Shown here piece by piece: positions 1-7,665 of a DNA stretch of 64,000 nucleotides. The stretch covers positions 100,865 through 164,864 of the forward strand of contig NZ_JAPJDL010000022.1 in assembly GCF_026242055.1 (NCBI RefSeq). The letters are read 5' to 3'. The stretch comes from Lentzea sp. NEAU-D7 (lineage in GTDB: Bacteria > Actinomycetota > Actinomycetes > Mycobacteriales > Pseudonocardiaceae). Position 1 is the first letter of the stretch, and the number at the start of each line of letters is the position of its first letter. The notes under the pieces are model-generated. The model saw only the letters and a program-made list of their open reading frames with translations. It made no database searches and had not been told where the DNA came from. Position numbers and translations under genes: made by a program.

Positions 1-419
1 CCGCCGTTGTTGGCGGAGGGGCGTTCGTGAACGGGACGAAGCTCTCAGCTAGCAGAACCAGCGAGCTATCCAAGTCCATTGTGGCGATTGGCGATTACGC
101 GCTTGGAGAAGGTGCGGCAGCGAAGAATAATCAGCGGATCGCGCTCACTGCCGAACTTGCCGCACATGTCGAGCGCATTCGGATGTTCGGGTCTGCCGCT
201 CATGATCTTGTCTGGTTGGCTGAGGGTCGTATTGACGGTGCAATCGTCCTTTCAAACAAGCCGCTTGATATGGCAGCTGGAATTCTTATTGCTCGTGAGT
301 CGGGTGCTGTCGTAATGGACAGCACAGGGGCTCCGCATACAGCTACATCCGCACATACAATTGCCGCCGCTCCAGGTATTGCCGAACCGATTTTGGCGCT
401 TGTGGCGTCGGTGTTATGA
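1..419 (+). CDS. Inositol monophosphatase-family phosphatase (5' end cut off)
   Basis: The frame is open from base 3, before the first possible start, so the gene begins left of the window. The visible 138 residues hold the C-terminal half of the IMPase fold: a GxGxFxNG strand near the left edge, then RMFGSAAHDLVWLAEGRID and KPLDMAAG. The last is the family's W/L-D-x-A-A-G metal-binding motif, with Leu where Trp is usual. Members hydrolyse inositol phosphate, fructose bisphosphate or PAP; the substrate cannot be told because the N-terminal metal motifs are missing. GC is clearly lower than in the genes right of 2 kb, as in the two minus-strand genes that follow, so it may belong to an acquired segment. 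Confidence 0.8.
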   Translation, partial: AVVGGGAFVNGTKLSASRTSELSKSIVAIGDYALGEGAAAKNNQRIALTAELAAHVERIRMFGSAAHDLVWLAEGRIDGAIVLSNKPLDMAAGILIARESGAVVMDSTGAPHTATSAHTIAAAPGIAEPILALVASVL

Positions 420-514
420 AAGCGCTTAGCTGGCTGATGCTTTGTCTGGATATGCAGGATCGACAAGAAGGTCGTACGGGCAATCCCACTACGGCGATGA
501 GTAAATCTAATTAG
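416..514 (+). CDS. Possible 32-aa ORF coupled to the phosphatase
   Basis: An ATG overlaps the phosphatase stop in an ATGA arrangement, which often marks translational coupling, and opens a 32-codon frame ending in TAG. The peptide starts MKALSWLMLCLDMQ and matches no family I know. It may be the remnant of a longer gene in this low-GC segment. The overlap is the only support. Confidence 0.25.
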   Translation: MKALSWLMLCLDMQDRQEGRTGNPTTAMSKSN

Positions 515-594
515 AGCTGGGGCGCGGAAGCAATCCGATTCTGGATGGACATCTGCGAGGAGATTAGTCCGGTGAGAACAGCGGTTTGGTTCAA

Positions 595-1083
595 CTACTC
601 CCGCTCAGCTTCGTTCTTGTCGATAGAGTCAGAGGAGCTTTCTTCTTCGTTCGCGAATTCAATTTCATCGGCGTCGTCGTCATTACCCGTGCGCTCCTTG
701 ATCAAGATATCTACGATTTCTCCAACCTGTACGTCGATGATCTTCTTATTATCGTCAGGAATGTTTGAGGCGCGCAACTGGGTTCGCGGAGCTGACGTGT
801 TACTAAAGATTGACTTCACGCTTACTGCTGCCATCAGCGGGTTGAAGTAGTCTGGTTCCGGCGTGGCGGCAAGGGAAAACCTTTCCTGAACGTCAGTAAT
901 TTCCATGACACCTTTGCTTACCCTTACTGATCCCAGGTTCTCCTTAGATTCGGGATCCTTCACGCTGATAACTTTCCACAGGTGGACTTTCTGTCCGAGT
1001 TCAACGCCGTGAACACTGCCCTTGTTCAAGGCGATCTCGTATCGAGATATAACAGTGGCAATCTTTGCTTCAATCTTCGACAT
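595..1083 (-). CDS. Unknown acidic-tailed protein, second gene of a pair
   Basis: 162 residues, no signal peptide or membrane segment. The N-terminal two thirds look like a small beta-barrel: ALNKGSVHGVELGQKVHLW near residues 18-36 has the 'N-x-G-x-x-x-G-v-x-x-G' pattern of FlgT-C-like domains. The last 35 residues are a disordered tail rich in Asp, Glu and Ser. The start overlaps the end of the upstream gene by 14 bases, so the two are co-transcribed. Third positions are AT-rich for this genome. I recognise no specific family; the domain resemblance is weak inference. Confidence 0.75.
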   Translation of the reverse strand: MSKIEAKIATVISRYEIALNKGSVHGVELGQKVHLWKVISVKDPESKENLGSVRVSKGVMEITDVQERFSLAATPEPDYFNPLMAAVSVKSIFSNTSAPRTQLRASNIPDDNKKIIDVQVGEIVDILIKERTGNDDDADEIEFANEEESSSDSIDKNEAERE

Positions 1084-1792
1084 CTTCAGTGCTCTTTTCC
1101 GTTACCTTAGGAATTCGGTACCTTGCTGGATCGATTGATCCCCATTCAACGTCGAGAGTGAAGGGTCTCAGCTCGACGGCGCGAGGCGGTTGAAAGTCAT
1201 GAGTTGCGCGGTTTCGGATGGCGTTCCAGAAGGCGAAGTCGGACGGATCGACACACAGCATATCTGCATGCAGAGTATCTTCGTGCAAGCTTACAACTTG
1301 GACGACTCCGATGGATTTATGATCACCGGTTCGCACCATGCAAAGCCTGGTTCCGATGACAGGCTTCCTTGTATGCCACTTTCCGGATAGGAAGATGATG
1401 TCATCATCTGACTTCACGCTTACAATTTTAAGATCTGTGGGATAGGCGGCAGCAAGAAGCTGACCCATGGCCTGGAATCTTCCTTCGATGGCGGCGTAGG
1501 AAGAGTAATCAGCACTGTTATCAATAACGGATTGATTCAGGCTGACTATCTCTTTCTCTAGCTCTGCGTTGCGCTTCACTAGTTCCGGGTGTTCCCGATA
1601 ACGATTTGCTGCGTCTAGCGAGCGTGGAAATACCCATTTCACAAGAGTGAATGCAACCGCTGCACCGAGTGTGATCCAGAACCACTTTAGGAGCTGTACG
1701 TCCAGCGCGCCAAAGTAGAGGCCCACAACTGCTGCGATCGACAGAAATATTTTTAGGAAATCGGTACTAAAATCACTTAGAAACTTCTTCAC
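1070..1792 (-). CDS. Unknown membrane-anchored coiled-coil protein
   Basis: 240 residues. Two hydrophobic segments (about residues 12-30 and 34-52) anchor the N terminus. They are followed by a short coiled coil (about 70-95, with LVKRNAELEKEIVSLNQSV) and a soluble C-terminal domain with alternating strands. It overlaps the downstream 162-aa gene, so the pair probably forms one membrane-associated unit. Codon use is AT-richer than in the bulk of the window, in keeping with horizontal acquisition. No family recognised. Confidence 0.75.
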   Translation of the reverse strand: MKKFLSDFSTDFLKIFLSIAAVVGLYFGALDVQLLKWFWITLGAAVAFTLVKWVFPRSLDAANRYREHPELVKRNAELEKEIVSLNQSVIDNSADYSSYAAIEGRFQAMGQLLAAAYPTDLKIVSVKSDDDIIFLSGKWHTRKPVIGTRLCMVRTGDHKSIGVVQVVSLHEDTLHADMLCVDPSDFAFWNAIRNRATHDFQPPRAVELRPFTLDVEWGSIDPARYRIPKVTEKSTEDVED

Positions 1793-2402
1793 ATTGCGAT
1801 CCCTCTCAGGTTGGCACTAGTGGCGGGAGACTGTACCTGATGTCCACGGTGCACTGAGTGATGAGTCCTGTATTCCTCGGCCTAACCAGCATGCAGGCTT
1901 GATCGACACATAGTGTGGCGATGTTACTGCTGAATTTAGCTTTATGGGATCAAGGCGCGCCGCCCGCTGGCGGCGCGCGGGCGGACGTCTCGCGCTGACA
2001 CCGCCTACCGTTGCGCCCGCTCCCCGCATCGGGACACGCCGGGCTCCCGCTTCGCTCCACCCGTCGGCCCCGCGCAGGAGCGCGCGCACGTGGCCGAGTC
2101 CGCGCGCCGCCACCAGCGGCCGGAAGACTGGCTGATCCTTGCCTGAAGCTGCTCAGACCTCACCGCGCGGAATTGCCCGCGAACGCGCAGCTCGGACGGT
2201 GACTAGTCCCGCCGAGGCCCAGGGATCGTTTAACACCGAGCCGCTGACATCAAGGGCGCCTACGGCGTCGCTACGCGATGGGCCAAGGCCCACCCTTGAC
2301 CTCAACGTCTCGGCGCTAATTACGGCAAGGGCCGGGGAACCGGGGGCGACAAGCCACCGAGGTTCACCGGAACCGATGTCGACAGGCGGATGGGAGACGG
2401 CC
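1793..2402. other. 610-bp stretch without a convincing gene; GC jump at about 1.95 kb
   Basis: No frame here shows the codon bias of the rest of the window. GC rises abruptly near 1950, from the low-GC left segment to very GC-rich DNA. At the junction sits a perfect 10-bp stem with a 4-base loop (1955-1978, arms gcgcgccgcc/ggcggcgcgc). This may be the boundary of an acquired segment, with decayed mobile-element DNA to its right, but no integrase, repeat pair or tRNA is visible. Confidence 0.5.
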
Positions 2403-2839
2403 ATGAAGGCCAGGCGGACGACCAACCCGAACCAGCTAGCCCTGTGGGGCCGCTACGAGCTGGAGGAGTGGGCGATGAAGGGATCGGGCCACTCGACCAC
2501 CGAGGCCGCCGTGTCGTCCGTTCCAGACGTCAGCATGACCATCGCCGAGCCCATTCGACTCGCGCCCGAGTTCCGCCCCGCCGCCAATCTTGTCCCGAGC
2601 TTCAGCGCGGCCGGCCGCTCAACGCACGACGGCCCCTCCGCCCGTCAGCAGGCAGGAGGAGCCACCGTGATCAAGTTTCAGGCCGTCTACAGGCCGTCGG
2701 ACGTCGAGAAGGGTCGAAACGCAACGGAACGCATCGGAACCTATCCGCGCAGGTCAGAGGCCTCGTGGAGGCATCCCTTCGCAGGTCCCGTTTCCGCAGG
2801 TTGGAGTTCACGAACCTGTTCAAGACCTACACGGGCTGA
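2403..2839 (+). pseudogene. Coding remnant with an apparent frameshift
   Basis: From the ATG at 2403 (preceded by gggagacgg) the frame has strongly GC-rich third positions up to about 2760. The bias then moves to the +2 frame, which runs with good codons to TGA at 2837-2839, ending LEFTNLFKTYTG. The original frame continues to 2918 but with poor codons and straight through a strong hairpin. A second GTG with a good ribosome site (aggagga) lies at 2667, so two short genes are also possible. The product is not recognised. Either a frameshift or a sequencing error near 2757-2765 explains the switch. Confidence 0.4.
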
Positions 2840-2855
2840 TCCGCCCCTGCGGAGC

Positions 2856-2895
2856 GAAGGCCGTTGCGGGAACTTCCGTTCCTGCAACGGCCTTC
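2856..2895. terminator. Strong intrinsic-type hairpin between convergent genes
   Basis: Perfect 12-bp arms gaaggccgttgc/gcaacggccttc, extended inward by six more pairs including one G-U, with a tight ttcc loop. It lies 16 bases after the plus-strand frame ending at 2839 and 19 bases beyond the stop of the minus-strand cysteine-rich peptide, so it can serve both. Confidence 0.8.
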
Positions 2896-2914
2896 ATTCA
2901 TTCGTCCGTGGCTT

Positions 2915-2980
2915 CTAACAGCCGCTGCAGCACCCGCAGCCCGGACCCGTGCACGAGCCGCAGCAAGAGCATCCAGCCAT
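2915..2980 (-). CDS. Tiny cysteine-rich peptide (21 aa, 8 Cys)
   Basis: The peptide reads M-A-G-CSCCGSC-TGPG-CGCCSGC-stop: two copies of C-x-C-C-x-x-C around a TGPG turn. On the minus strand an excellent ribosome site, ggaggtgg, lies 6 bases before the ATG, and a strong hairpin follows the stop, so this looks like a complete expressed unit. It is divergent from the thioesterase gene. Eight thiols in 21 residues suggest metal binding (a minimal metallothionein), redox buffering or a precursor peptide; a cysteine-sensing leader is less likely, as no gene follows. No signal peptide. Function is inference. Confidence 0.6.
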   Translation of the reverse strand: MAGCSCCGSCTGPGCGCCSGC

Positions 2981-3077
2981 GATGACCACCTCCGATGTTG
3001 AGCGATCAAGCCTGTCGGACAGTAGGGCGGCTCGAACGCTGCGTGACACCACCGCCAGGGTGATTAGGCTGCCACGA

Positions 3078-3464
3078 ATGAATGGTCCTGCCGAGATGCT
3101 CGCCGCCGACAAGGCCTCCACCGCACTGGGCATCGAGCCCGTCGAACTGCGCGACGGGTACGCGGCGCTGCGGATGACGGTCACCGAGAACATGATCAAC
3201 GGCCACGGCATCGCGCACGGCGGCTACGTGTTCCTGCTCGCGGACAGCACGTTCGCCTACGCCTGCAACAGGGCCGGGTCCGTCACCGTCGCCGCCACCG
3301 GCGAGATCGACTTCATCCGGCCCGTGCACGAGGGCGACGAGCTGGTGGCGGAGGCGGTGGAACGGACCCGGTTCGGCCGCAGCGGGATCTACGACGTCAC
3401 GGTCAGGCGAGGGACCGAGATCGTGGCTGAGTTCCGCGGTCGCTCGCGGACCCTTCGCGCCTGA
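3078..3464 (+). CDS. paaI: PaaI-type hotdog acyl-CoA thioesterase
   Basis: 128 residues, the usual hotdog length. NGHGIAHGGYVFLLADSTFAYACN (first part at residues 45-62) carries the HGG loop and the catalytic Asp of hydroxyphenylacetyl-CoA thioesterases, and the C terminus has FGRSGIYDVTV and AEFRGRSRT. It would hydrolyse stalled aryl- or acyl-CoA in phenylacetate breakdown and release free CoA. The ATG at 3078 gives the normal family start (MNGPAEMLAADKAS); an open frame runs back to 2949 but would add unrelated residues. No other paa genes are nearby. The 3' end overlaps the convergent membrane gene by 62 bases. Confidence 0.85.
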   Translation: MNGPAEMLAADKASTALGIEPVELRDGYAALRMTVTENMINGHGIAHGGYVFLLADSTFAYACNRAGSVTVAATGEIDFIRPVHEGDELVAEAVERTRFGRSGIYDVTVRRGTEIVAEFRGRSRTLRA

Positions 3465-3801
3465 GGCCGAGGAACTGCAGGACCGCGAAGCCCAGCACCG
3501 CGAGGCCCTGGACCAGCACCAGCGCGACGCCGATGCCGGTGAGCGGGAACCACCCCAGTTCCGCGGTCAGAATGCTGTCGGCGGCCCAGACCAGGTTGCC
3601 GATGATGACCATCAGGACGATTCGGCGGTCAGGGGTGGCGCGCGTTCCCAAGAAGAACACGCCCATTCCGTAGACGACGCAGAAAGAACCGAGCCCGATC
3701 TGCCAGCCCACCGGCATTCCGACTTCCGGGCGGATCAGGACGGTCAGCAGCCCCAGCGTGAACGAAGCGACACCGTCGAGTTTCAAGGCGAATTTCAACA
3801 T
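3403..3801 (-). CDS. Small four-helix membrane protein
   Basis: 132 residues from MLKFALKLDGVASFTLG. Four hydrophobic segments of about 20 residues are spaced evenly (roughly 8-27, 37-56, 64-83 and 90-110), followed by a short polar, Arg/Ser-rich tail. It resembles small integral membrane proteins common in actinobacteria, with no assigned function. The frame stays open upstream to 4050, but that part lies inside the neighbouring gene and has poor character. It is downstream of, and probably transcribed with, the 380-aa membrane protein. Confidence 0.6.
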   Translation of the reverse strand: MLKFALKLDGVASFTLGLLTVLIRPEVGMPVGWQIGLGSFCVVYGMGVFFLGTRATPDRRIVLMVIIGNLVWAADSILTAELGWFPLTGIGVALVLVQGLAVLGFAVLQFLGLRREGSASDRGTQPRSRSLA

Positions 3802-3839
3802 GGCCCGACGATCGCCCGGTCGACGCTGCCAAAGCCACG

Positions 3840-4982
3840 TCAAGTGCTGCCAACTCCTGCCATCAGGTCGGCCGCGACCAGGCGCGCGGCGGCGTTCTGC
3901 CAGTTGTGCAGCGTCCGCTCCGGCACCTGTGTCACGAACCACTGCAGGGCGCGGCGGTCCTCCGCGTCGAGGTCCTCGCGCTTGGTCCGGACCGAATACG
4001 GCCGGATTCCCTTGACGTAGTAGAAGTACACGGCGTTGTAGTAACGCCATTCATCGCTCGTGCCGAAATCGCCGTCCGAAGGCTTGAGCCGCTGAATGCT
4101 CGCGAGCAGCATGCTTTTCAACTGGGCGGCCCGGTCGAGTGGCGGTCCGTCTTCGGTCAGCGCGATCAACGGACTCGCGACGAGCTTTCCGAGGTCGCCG
4201 TAGTAGCTGAGCGCCTTGCGGGTCAGGCGGGCGAACTCCGCGGCGTCCTCGGTCACGAGCGGCCGGCGTTTGGGCAACGCCTCGGCGGCGTCGCGGAGCT
4301 CGGCGCGTTCCGCCGCCACGGACGGCACGGCGAGACGGTCCACCGCGGACGCGAGCGGGTTCGCGAGCACCTGGACCGCGACCGCCGCCGCCACGGTCGT
4401 GAAGACGAGCAGGTCCGGCCCGCCGAAGAAGATCACCTGCGACCCGAACAGGACCGCGGTGAAGGCCGAGATGACCAGCGACCGCAGCATGTCCGCGCGG
4501 ATCGCCTCGCCCTCCTCGACCGCGTCCGTGGCGGCGACGAGGACCCCGAAGGCCACCACGTCGACCCCGAGCGCCGGCACCGTGATCGCGTCGGGCAGCA
4601 GTCCCAGCAGGAACGCACCTGCCGAAATCCCGAACATCACTCCAACGAGTGAAAAGTAAGCACGTTTTCTTATGGCTAGGACCGCGGCCGCGGCCAGCGG
4701 GAGCAATACGACCCACGGTACGAAGAACGACGCGGCGAGGAACGGCAGCAGCGCGAGGAGCCACCACCTGATCAACTCGGGACGGGCGAGCAACAGGACC
4801 GCACCCGTCCAGGCCAGGGCCGGCACCGCCAGGAGCACGGGATTCGGCGCGACGACTGCGGCCGAACAGCCGATCATGCCGACGCCGGCCCACCACAACA
4901 GCGGCTTGCGGGGGTCGCGGGCGAGCAGGTAGAGACCCAGCCACCAGGCGAGGCCGGAGACCAGCAGCGATAGGCCGAACAC
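3840..4982 (-). CDS. Polytopic membrane protein, unknown function
   Basis: 380 residues. The first about 215 hold eight or more hydrophobic helices; the remaining 165 form a soluble cytoplasmic domain (RLTRKALSYYGDLGKLVAS, DEWRYYNAVYFYYVKGIRP). That domain resembles a conserved actinobacterial module I cannot name. GTG at 4982 is the first start. The TAGCTT hexamer 7 bases ahead of it on the minus strand fits a -10 box of a leaderless transcript, and there is no clear ribosome site. The start lies 36 bases from the divergent DUF6584-type gene. Confidence 0.7.
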   Translation of the reverse strand: MFGLSLLVSGLAWWLGLYLLARDPRKPLLWWAGVGMIGCSAAVVAPNPVLLAVPALAWTGAVLLLARPELIRWWLLALLPFLAASFFVPWVVLLPLAAAAVLAIRKRAYFSLVGVMFGISAGAFLLGLLPDAITVPALGVDVVAFGVLVAATDAVEEGEAIRADMLRSLVISAFTAVLFGSQVIFFGGPDLLVFTTVAAAVAVQVLANPLASAVDRLAVPSVAAERAELRDAAEALPKRRPLVTEDAAEFARLTRKALSYYGDLGKLVASPLIALTEDGPPLDRAAQLKSMLLASIQRLKPSDGDFGTSDEWRYYNAVYFYYVKGIRPYSVRTKREDLDAEDRRALQWFVTQVPERTLHNWQNAAARLVAADLMAGVGST

Positions 4983-5018
4983 GGGTCAAAGCTAGCCCCA
5001 CCTGCAAAACTAATCTTC

Positions 5019-5522
5019 ATGCCGGTAGAGCTGACGCTCCGCAAAGCGGCCGAGGAGTTGCAGAGAGGCGACCTCGCCAGTGTGCTTCGCGCACGTCAGC
5101 GCGTCGCCGGGCTCGTGGGCACCTACCCGCAGCGCCTGGACCTGCGGGAACGTCTCGCCGAGGTCTACCGCACACTCGGACAGCCGGCTCAGGCTGGTCG
5201 CTGGACCTACCTCTCCGAAGATCGGGATCCCGACGAGCTCCTGGCCTTCGAACGCGCCTACCGCCGCGCGGACGCCCGCTTGGTCGCGCTCTCATGGCAG
5301 GGCCGCGTCGACGAGGCGCCGACCGAGACGGCCCGCACGCGCCTCGCGTCGCTCTACCAGGAAGCGCGGGTGGAGCTCCAGCAGGACCTGGACGGCACGC
5401 CGAACGAGGAGACGTCCTGGGGCGCCTGCCTGATCGTCATGGCCGGTGGCACGTTCGTCCTGGTGTGTTTCCTGCTGGGCATCGTGACTCTGGTGCAGTT
5501 CTTGTGGAAGCTGGTCTCATGA
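5019..5522 (+). CDS. DUF6584-type protein with C-terminal membrane anchor
   Basis: 167 residues. The N-terminal 120 are helical with a tetratricopeptide-like character (AAEELQRGDLASVLRARQRV, LREKLAEVY-type segment, GQPAQAGRW), as in the actinobacterial DUF6584 family. A single hydrophobic helix at about 137-160 anchors it to the membrane. Function is unknown. Its stop overlaps the start of the threonine-dehydratase gene (ATGA), so the two are translationally coupled. The start is 36 bases from the divergent membrane-protein gene, with which it must share a promoter region. Confidence 0.7.
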   Translation: MPVELTLRKAAEELQRGDLASVLRARQRVAGLVGTYPQRLDLRERLAEVYRTLGQPAQAGRWTYLSEDRDPDELLAFERAYRRADARLVALSWQGRVDEAPTETARTRLASLYQEARVELQQDLDGTPNEETSWGACLIVMAGGTFVLVCFLLGIVTLVQFLWKLVS

Positions 5523-6370
5523 GAACGTTGTCGCAGTACGTCCGCCGCACCCCGATCATGCGCGTGTCAGCCGACGGGCGACCGCTCGTGTTCAAGCTGG
5601 AGCACCTGCAGCTCACCGGCTCGTTCAAGCTCCGCGGCGCGGTCAACACCCTGCTTTCGCTGAACGTCTCCGAGGTCGTCACCGCGTCGGGCGGCAACCA
5701 CGGCATCGCCGTCGCCCAGGCCGCGCAGCTGCTCGGCTCGCACGCCACCGTGTTCGTCCCGGTGACCGCGCCCGAGACCAAGACTCGGCGCATCGAAGCG
5801 TTGGGCGCCAAGCTGATCCGCCACGGCACCACCTACGCCGAAGCCGCCGCGGCCGCTCGCGAGCTCGATCTGCCCTACATCGAGGCCTACAACTCGCTGC
5901 CCGTCATCGAAGGCCAGTCCACGGTCACGCAGGAGATCGTCGAGGACGCCCCGGACGTCGACACGATCTTCGTCGCGGTCGGCGGCGGCGGACTCGTCGC
6001 GGGCGCCGCCCTGGCCTCGGGCGGACGGCACATCGTCGCCGTGGAACCCGAGAACTGCTGCGCCATGCACAACGCGCTGGCCGCCGGCGAACCCGTCGAC
6101 TCGGTGGTGGACTCCGTCGCCGCGGACGCGCTCGGTGCCACGCGCGCCGGCTCGCTGTCGCTGGAGATCCTGCGGCAGCACCACGTTTCCTCGGCCCTGG
6201 TCACCGACGCGGAGATCCTCGCGGCACGGGACCGGCTGTGGGAGGAGTTCCGGATCGCGGTCGAACCGGCGGGCGCGGCGGCGTTCGCGGCGTTCCTCAG
6301 GGGCGATGTGTCGAGTGAGCTGCCCTGTGTGCTCCTGTGCGGAGCGAACTCGGAGTGGCGTCCCAGCTAG
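5519..6370 (+). CDS. PLP-dependent threonine/serine dehydratase
   Basis: 283 residues. TGSFKLRGA (about residues 30-38) holds the PLP lysine, SGGNHG (about 57-62) the substrate loop and VGGGGLVAG (about 155-163) the phosphate cradle of fold-type II PLP enzymes. It should deaminate threonine or serine to a 2-oxo acid. At under 300 residues it lacks the regulatory ACT domain of biosynthetic IlvA, so a catabolic dehydratase or serine racemase-like activity is likelier. The ATG overlaps the previous stop by four bases; a longer open frame beginning at 5294 would overlap the upstream gene and is not used. Confidence 0.85.
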   Translation: MRTLSQYVRRTPIMRVSADGRPLVFKLEHLQLTGSFKLRGAVNTLLSLNVSEVVTASGGNHGIAVAQAAQLLGSHATVFVPVTAPETKTRRIEALGAKLIRHGTTYAEAAAAARELDLPYIEAYNSLPVIEGQSTVTQEIVEDAPDVDTIFVAVGGGGLVAGAALASGGRHIVAVEPENCCAMHNALAAGEPVDSVVDSVAADALGATRAGSLSLEILRQHHVSSALVTDAEILAARDRLWEEFRIAVEPAGAAAFAAFLRGDVSSELPCVLLCGANSEWRPS

Positions 6371-6542
6371 ACCGCCGGAACCGGCGCGCCCCCAGCCGGC
6401 GCAACGGCGACACGACCCACACCGGCATGTCGTCGCGACGGGCCTGAGCGCTCAGCTTCCGCCGGTCCGCAGGACTGACGAAGCACCGAAACGCGCTCCG
6501 AGCCCGCGCGGCGAGGTCGAACTCCGTGTCAATGAACGTCAC
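6297..6542 (-). CDS. Small unknown protein (81 aa)
   Basis: The GTG-started frame keeps strongly GC-rich third positions through its first 55 codons, as expected of a real gene here. The product is basic (FVSPADRRKLSAQARRDDMP, then WVVSPLRRLG) with no membrane segment or motif I know. Its 3' part overlaps the end of the dehydratase gene, and the last 20 residues look unconstrained. It lies between convergent dehydratase and mnmA transcripts; no clear ribosome site is seen. Confidence 0.4.
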   Translation of the reverse strand: MTFIDTEFDLAARARSAFRCFVSPADRRKLSAQARRDDMPVWVVSPLRRLGARRFRRSSWDATPSSLRTGAHRAAHSTHRP

Positions 6543-6582
6543 ACAGCGACGCTAGAGCCGCTTTCCCGGCCCTACAAGCGAT

Positions 6583-7665
6583 TTAGCTGGTCGAGTCGAT
6601 GGTCGCGCTGGCCAGGACGATGTCGCCCGCCGCGTCCTCGCGGTAGATCGCGACGGCCTGGCCGGGCGCGACGCCCTTCAGCGGTTCGCGCAGCTGCACC
6701 CGCAGCACGCCGTCGACCAGTTCGGCGACGGCCGGAGCCGTGCCGCCGTGCGCCCGCACCTGGGCGACGCACTCGACCGGGCCGTCCAGCTCGACGTGCG
6801 CAACCGGCGAGGAAGCCGAAATGCCCGTCACCGCGAGCTTCTCCACCGCTCCGACCCGCACGTTCCCGGACACCGGCTCCAGCGCCAGCACGTACCGCGG
6901 GCGGCCGTCGGGTGCGGGGCCGTCGATGCCCAGTCCCTTGCGCTGGCCGACCGTGAACTCGTGCACGCCCGCGTGGCGGCCCAGCACCGCGCCGGTCGCG
7001 TCGTCGATCAGCAGGCCCGGCTTGGTCTCCATGCGGCCGGCCAGGAACTTCTGCGTGTCGCCGTCCGGGATGAAGCAGATGTCGTGGCTGTCCGGCTTCT
7101 TCGCGACGGACAGCCCGCGCGACGCCGCCTCGACGCGCACGTCGTCCTTCGTCGTGTCGCCGAGCGGGAACATCGCGTGCGAGAGCTGGTCCGCGGTCAG
7201 CGACGCCAGCACGTACGACTGGTCCTTGCCCAGGTCGGCGGAACGGCGCAGCTCGGGACGGCCGCCGACCACCTCCAGGCGCGCGTAGTGGCCGGTGCAG
7301 ACGGCGTCGAAGCCGAGGGCGATCGCCTTGTCCAGCAACGCCTCGAACTTGATCCGCTCGTTGCAGCGCAGGCACGGGTTCGGGGTGCGGCCGGCCGCGT
7401 ACTCCGCGACGAAGTCCTCGACGACCTCTTCGGTGAAGCGCTCGGCGAAGTCCCAGACGTAGAACGGGATGCCCATCAGGTCCGCGGCACGGCGGGCGTC
7501 GTGGGCGTCCTCGATCGTGCAGCAGCCACGGGCGCCGGTGCGCAGGGTGCCGGGCTTCGCCGACAACGCCAGGTGCACGCCCGTCACGTCGTGTCCCGCT
7601 TCGACGGCGCGTGCCGCCGCCACCGCGGAATCGACACCACCGCTCATCGCCGCGAGGACCTTCAC
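6583..7665 (-). CDS. mnmA: tRNA-specific 2-thiouridylase MnmA
   Basis: 360 residues, normal length. The N-terminal PP-loop SGGVDS (residues 8-13) binds ATP. NPCLRCN (about 96-102) supplies the catalytic cysteine that activates tRNA, and HDICFI (about 192-197) the cysteine that carries the persulfide. It thiolates U34 of tRNA-Lys, Glu and Gln using sulfur from a cysteine desulfurase. The gene for that enzyme lies directly upstream and overlaps it by four bases, giving a two-gene sulfur-transfer unit, as in the Rv3025c-Rv3024c pair. Confidence 0.95.
   Translation of the reverse strand: MKVLAAMSGGVDSAVAAARAVEAGHDVTGVHLALSAKPGTLRTGARGCCTIEDAHDARRAADLMGIPFYVWDFAERFTEEVVEDFVAEYAAGRTPNPCLRCNERIKFEALLDKAIALGFDAVCTGHYARLEVVGGRPELRRSADLGKDQSYVLASLTADQLSHAMFPLGDTTKDDVRVEAASRGLSVAKKPDSHDICFIPDGDTQKFLAGRMETKPGLLIDDATGAVLGRHAGVHEFTVGQRKGLGIDGPAPDGRPRYVLALEPVSGNVRVGAVEKLAVTGISASSPVAHVELDGPVECVAQVRAHGGTAPAVAELVDGVLRVQLREPLKGVAPGQAVAIYREDAAGDIVLASATIDSTS

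Noticed and set aside
1793..2402. Plasmid or ICE origin beside an att site
   Set aside because: GC-rich hairpin and composition shift only; no integrase, replication gene, tRNA or direct repeat pair is visible.
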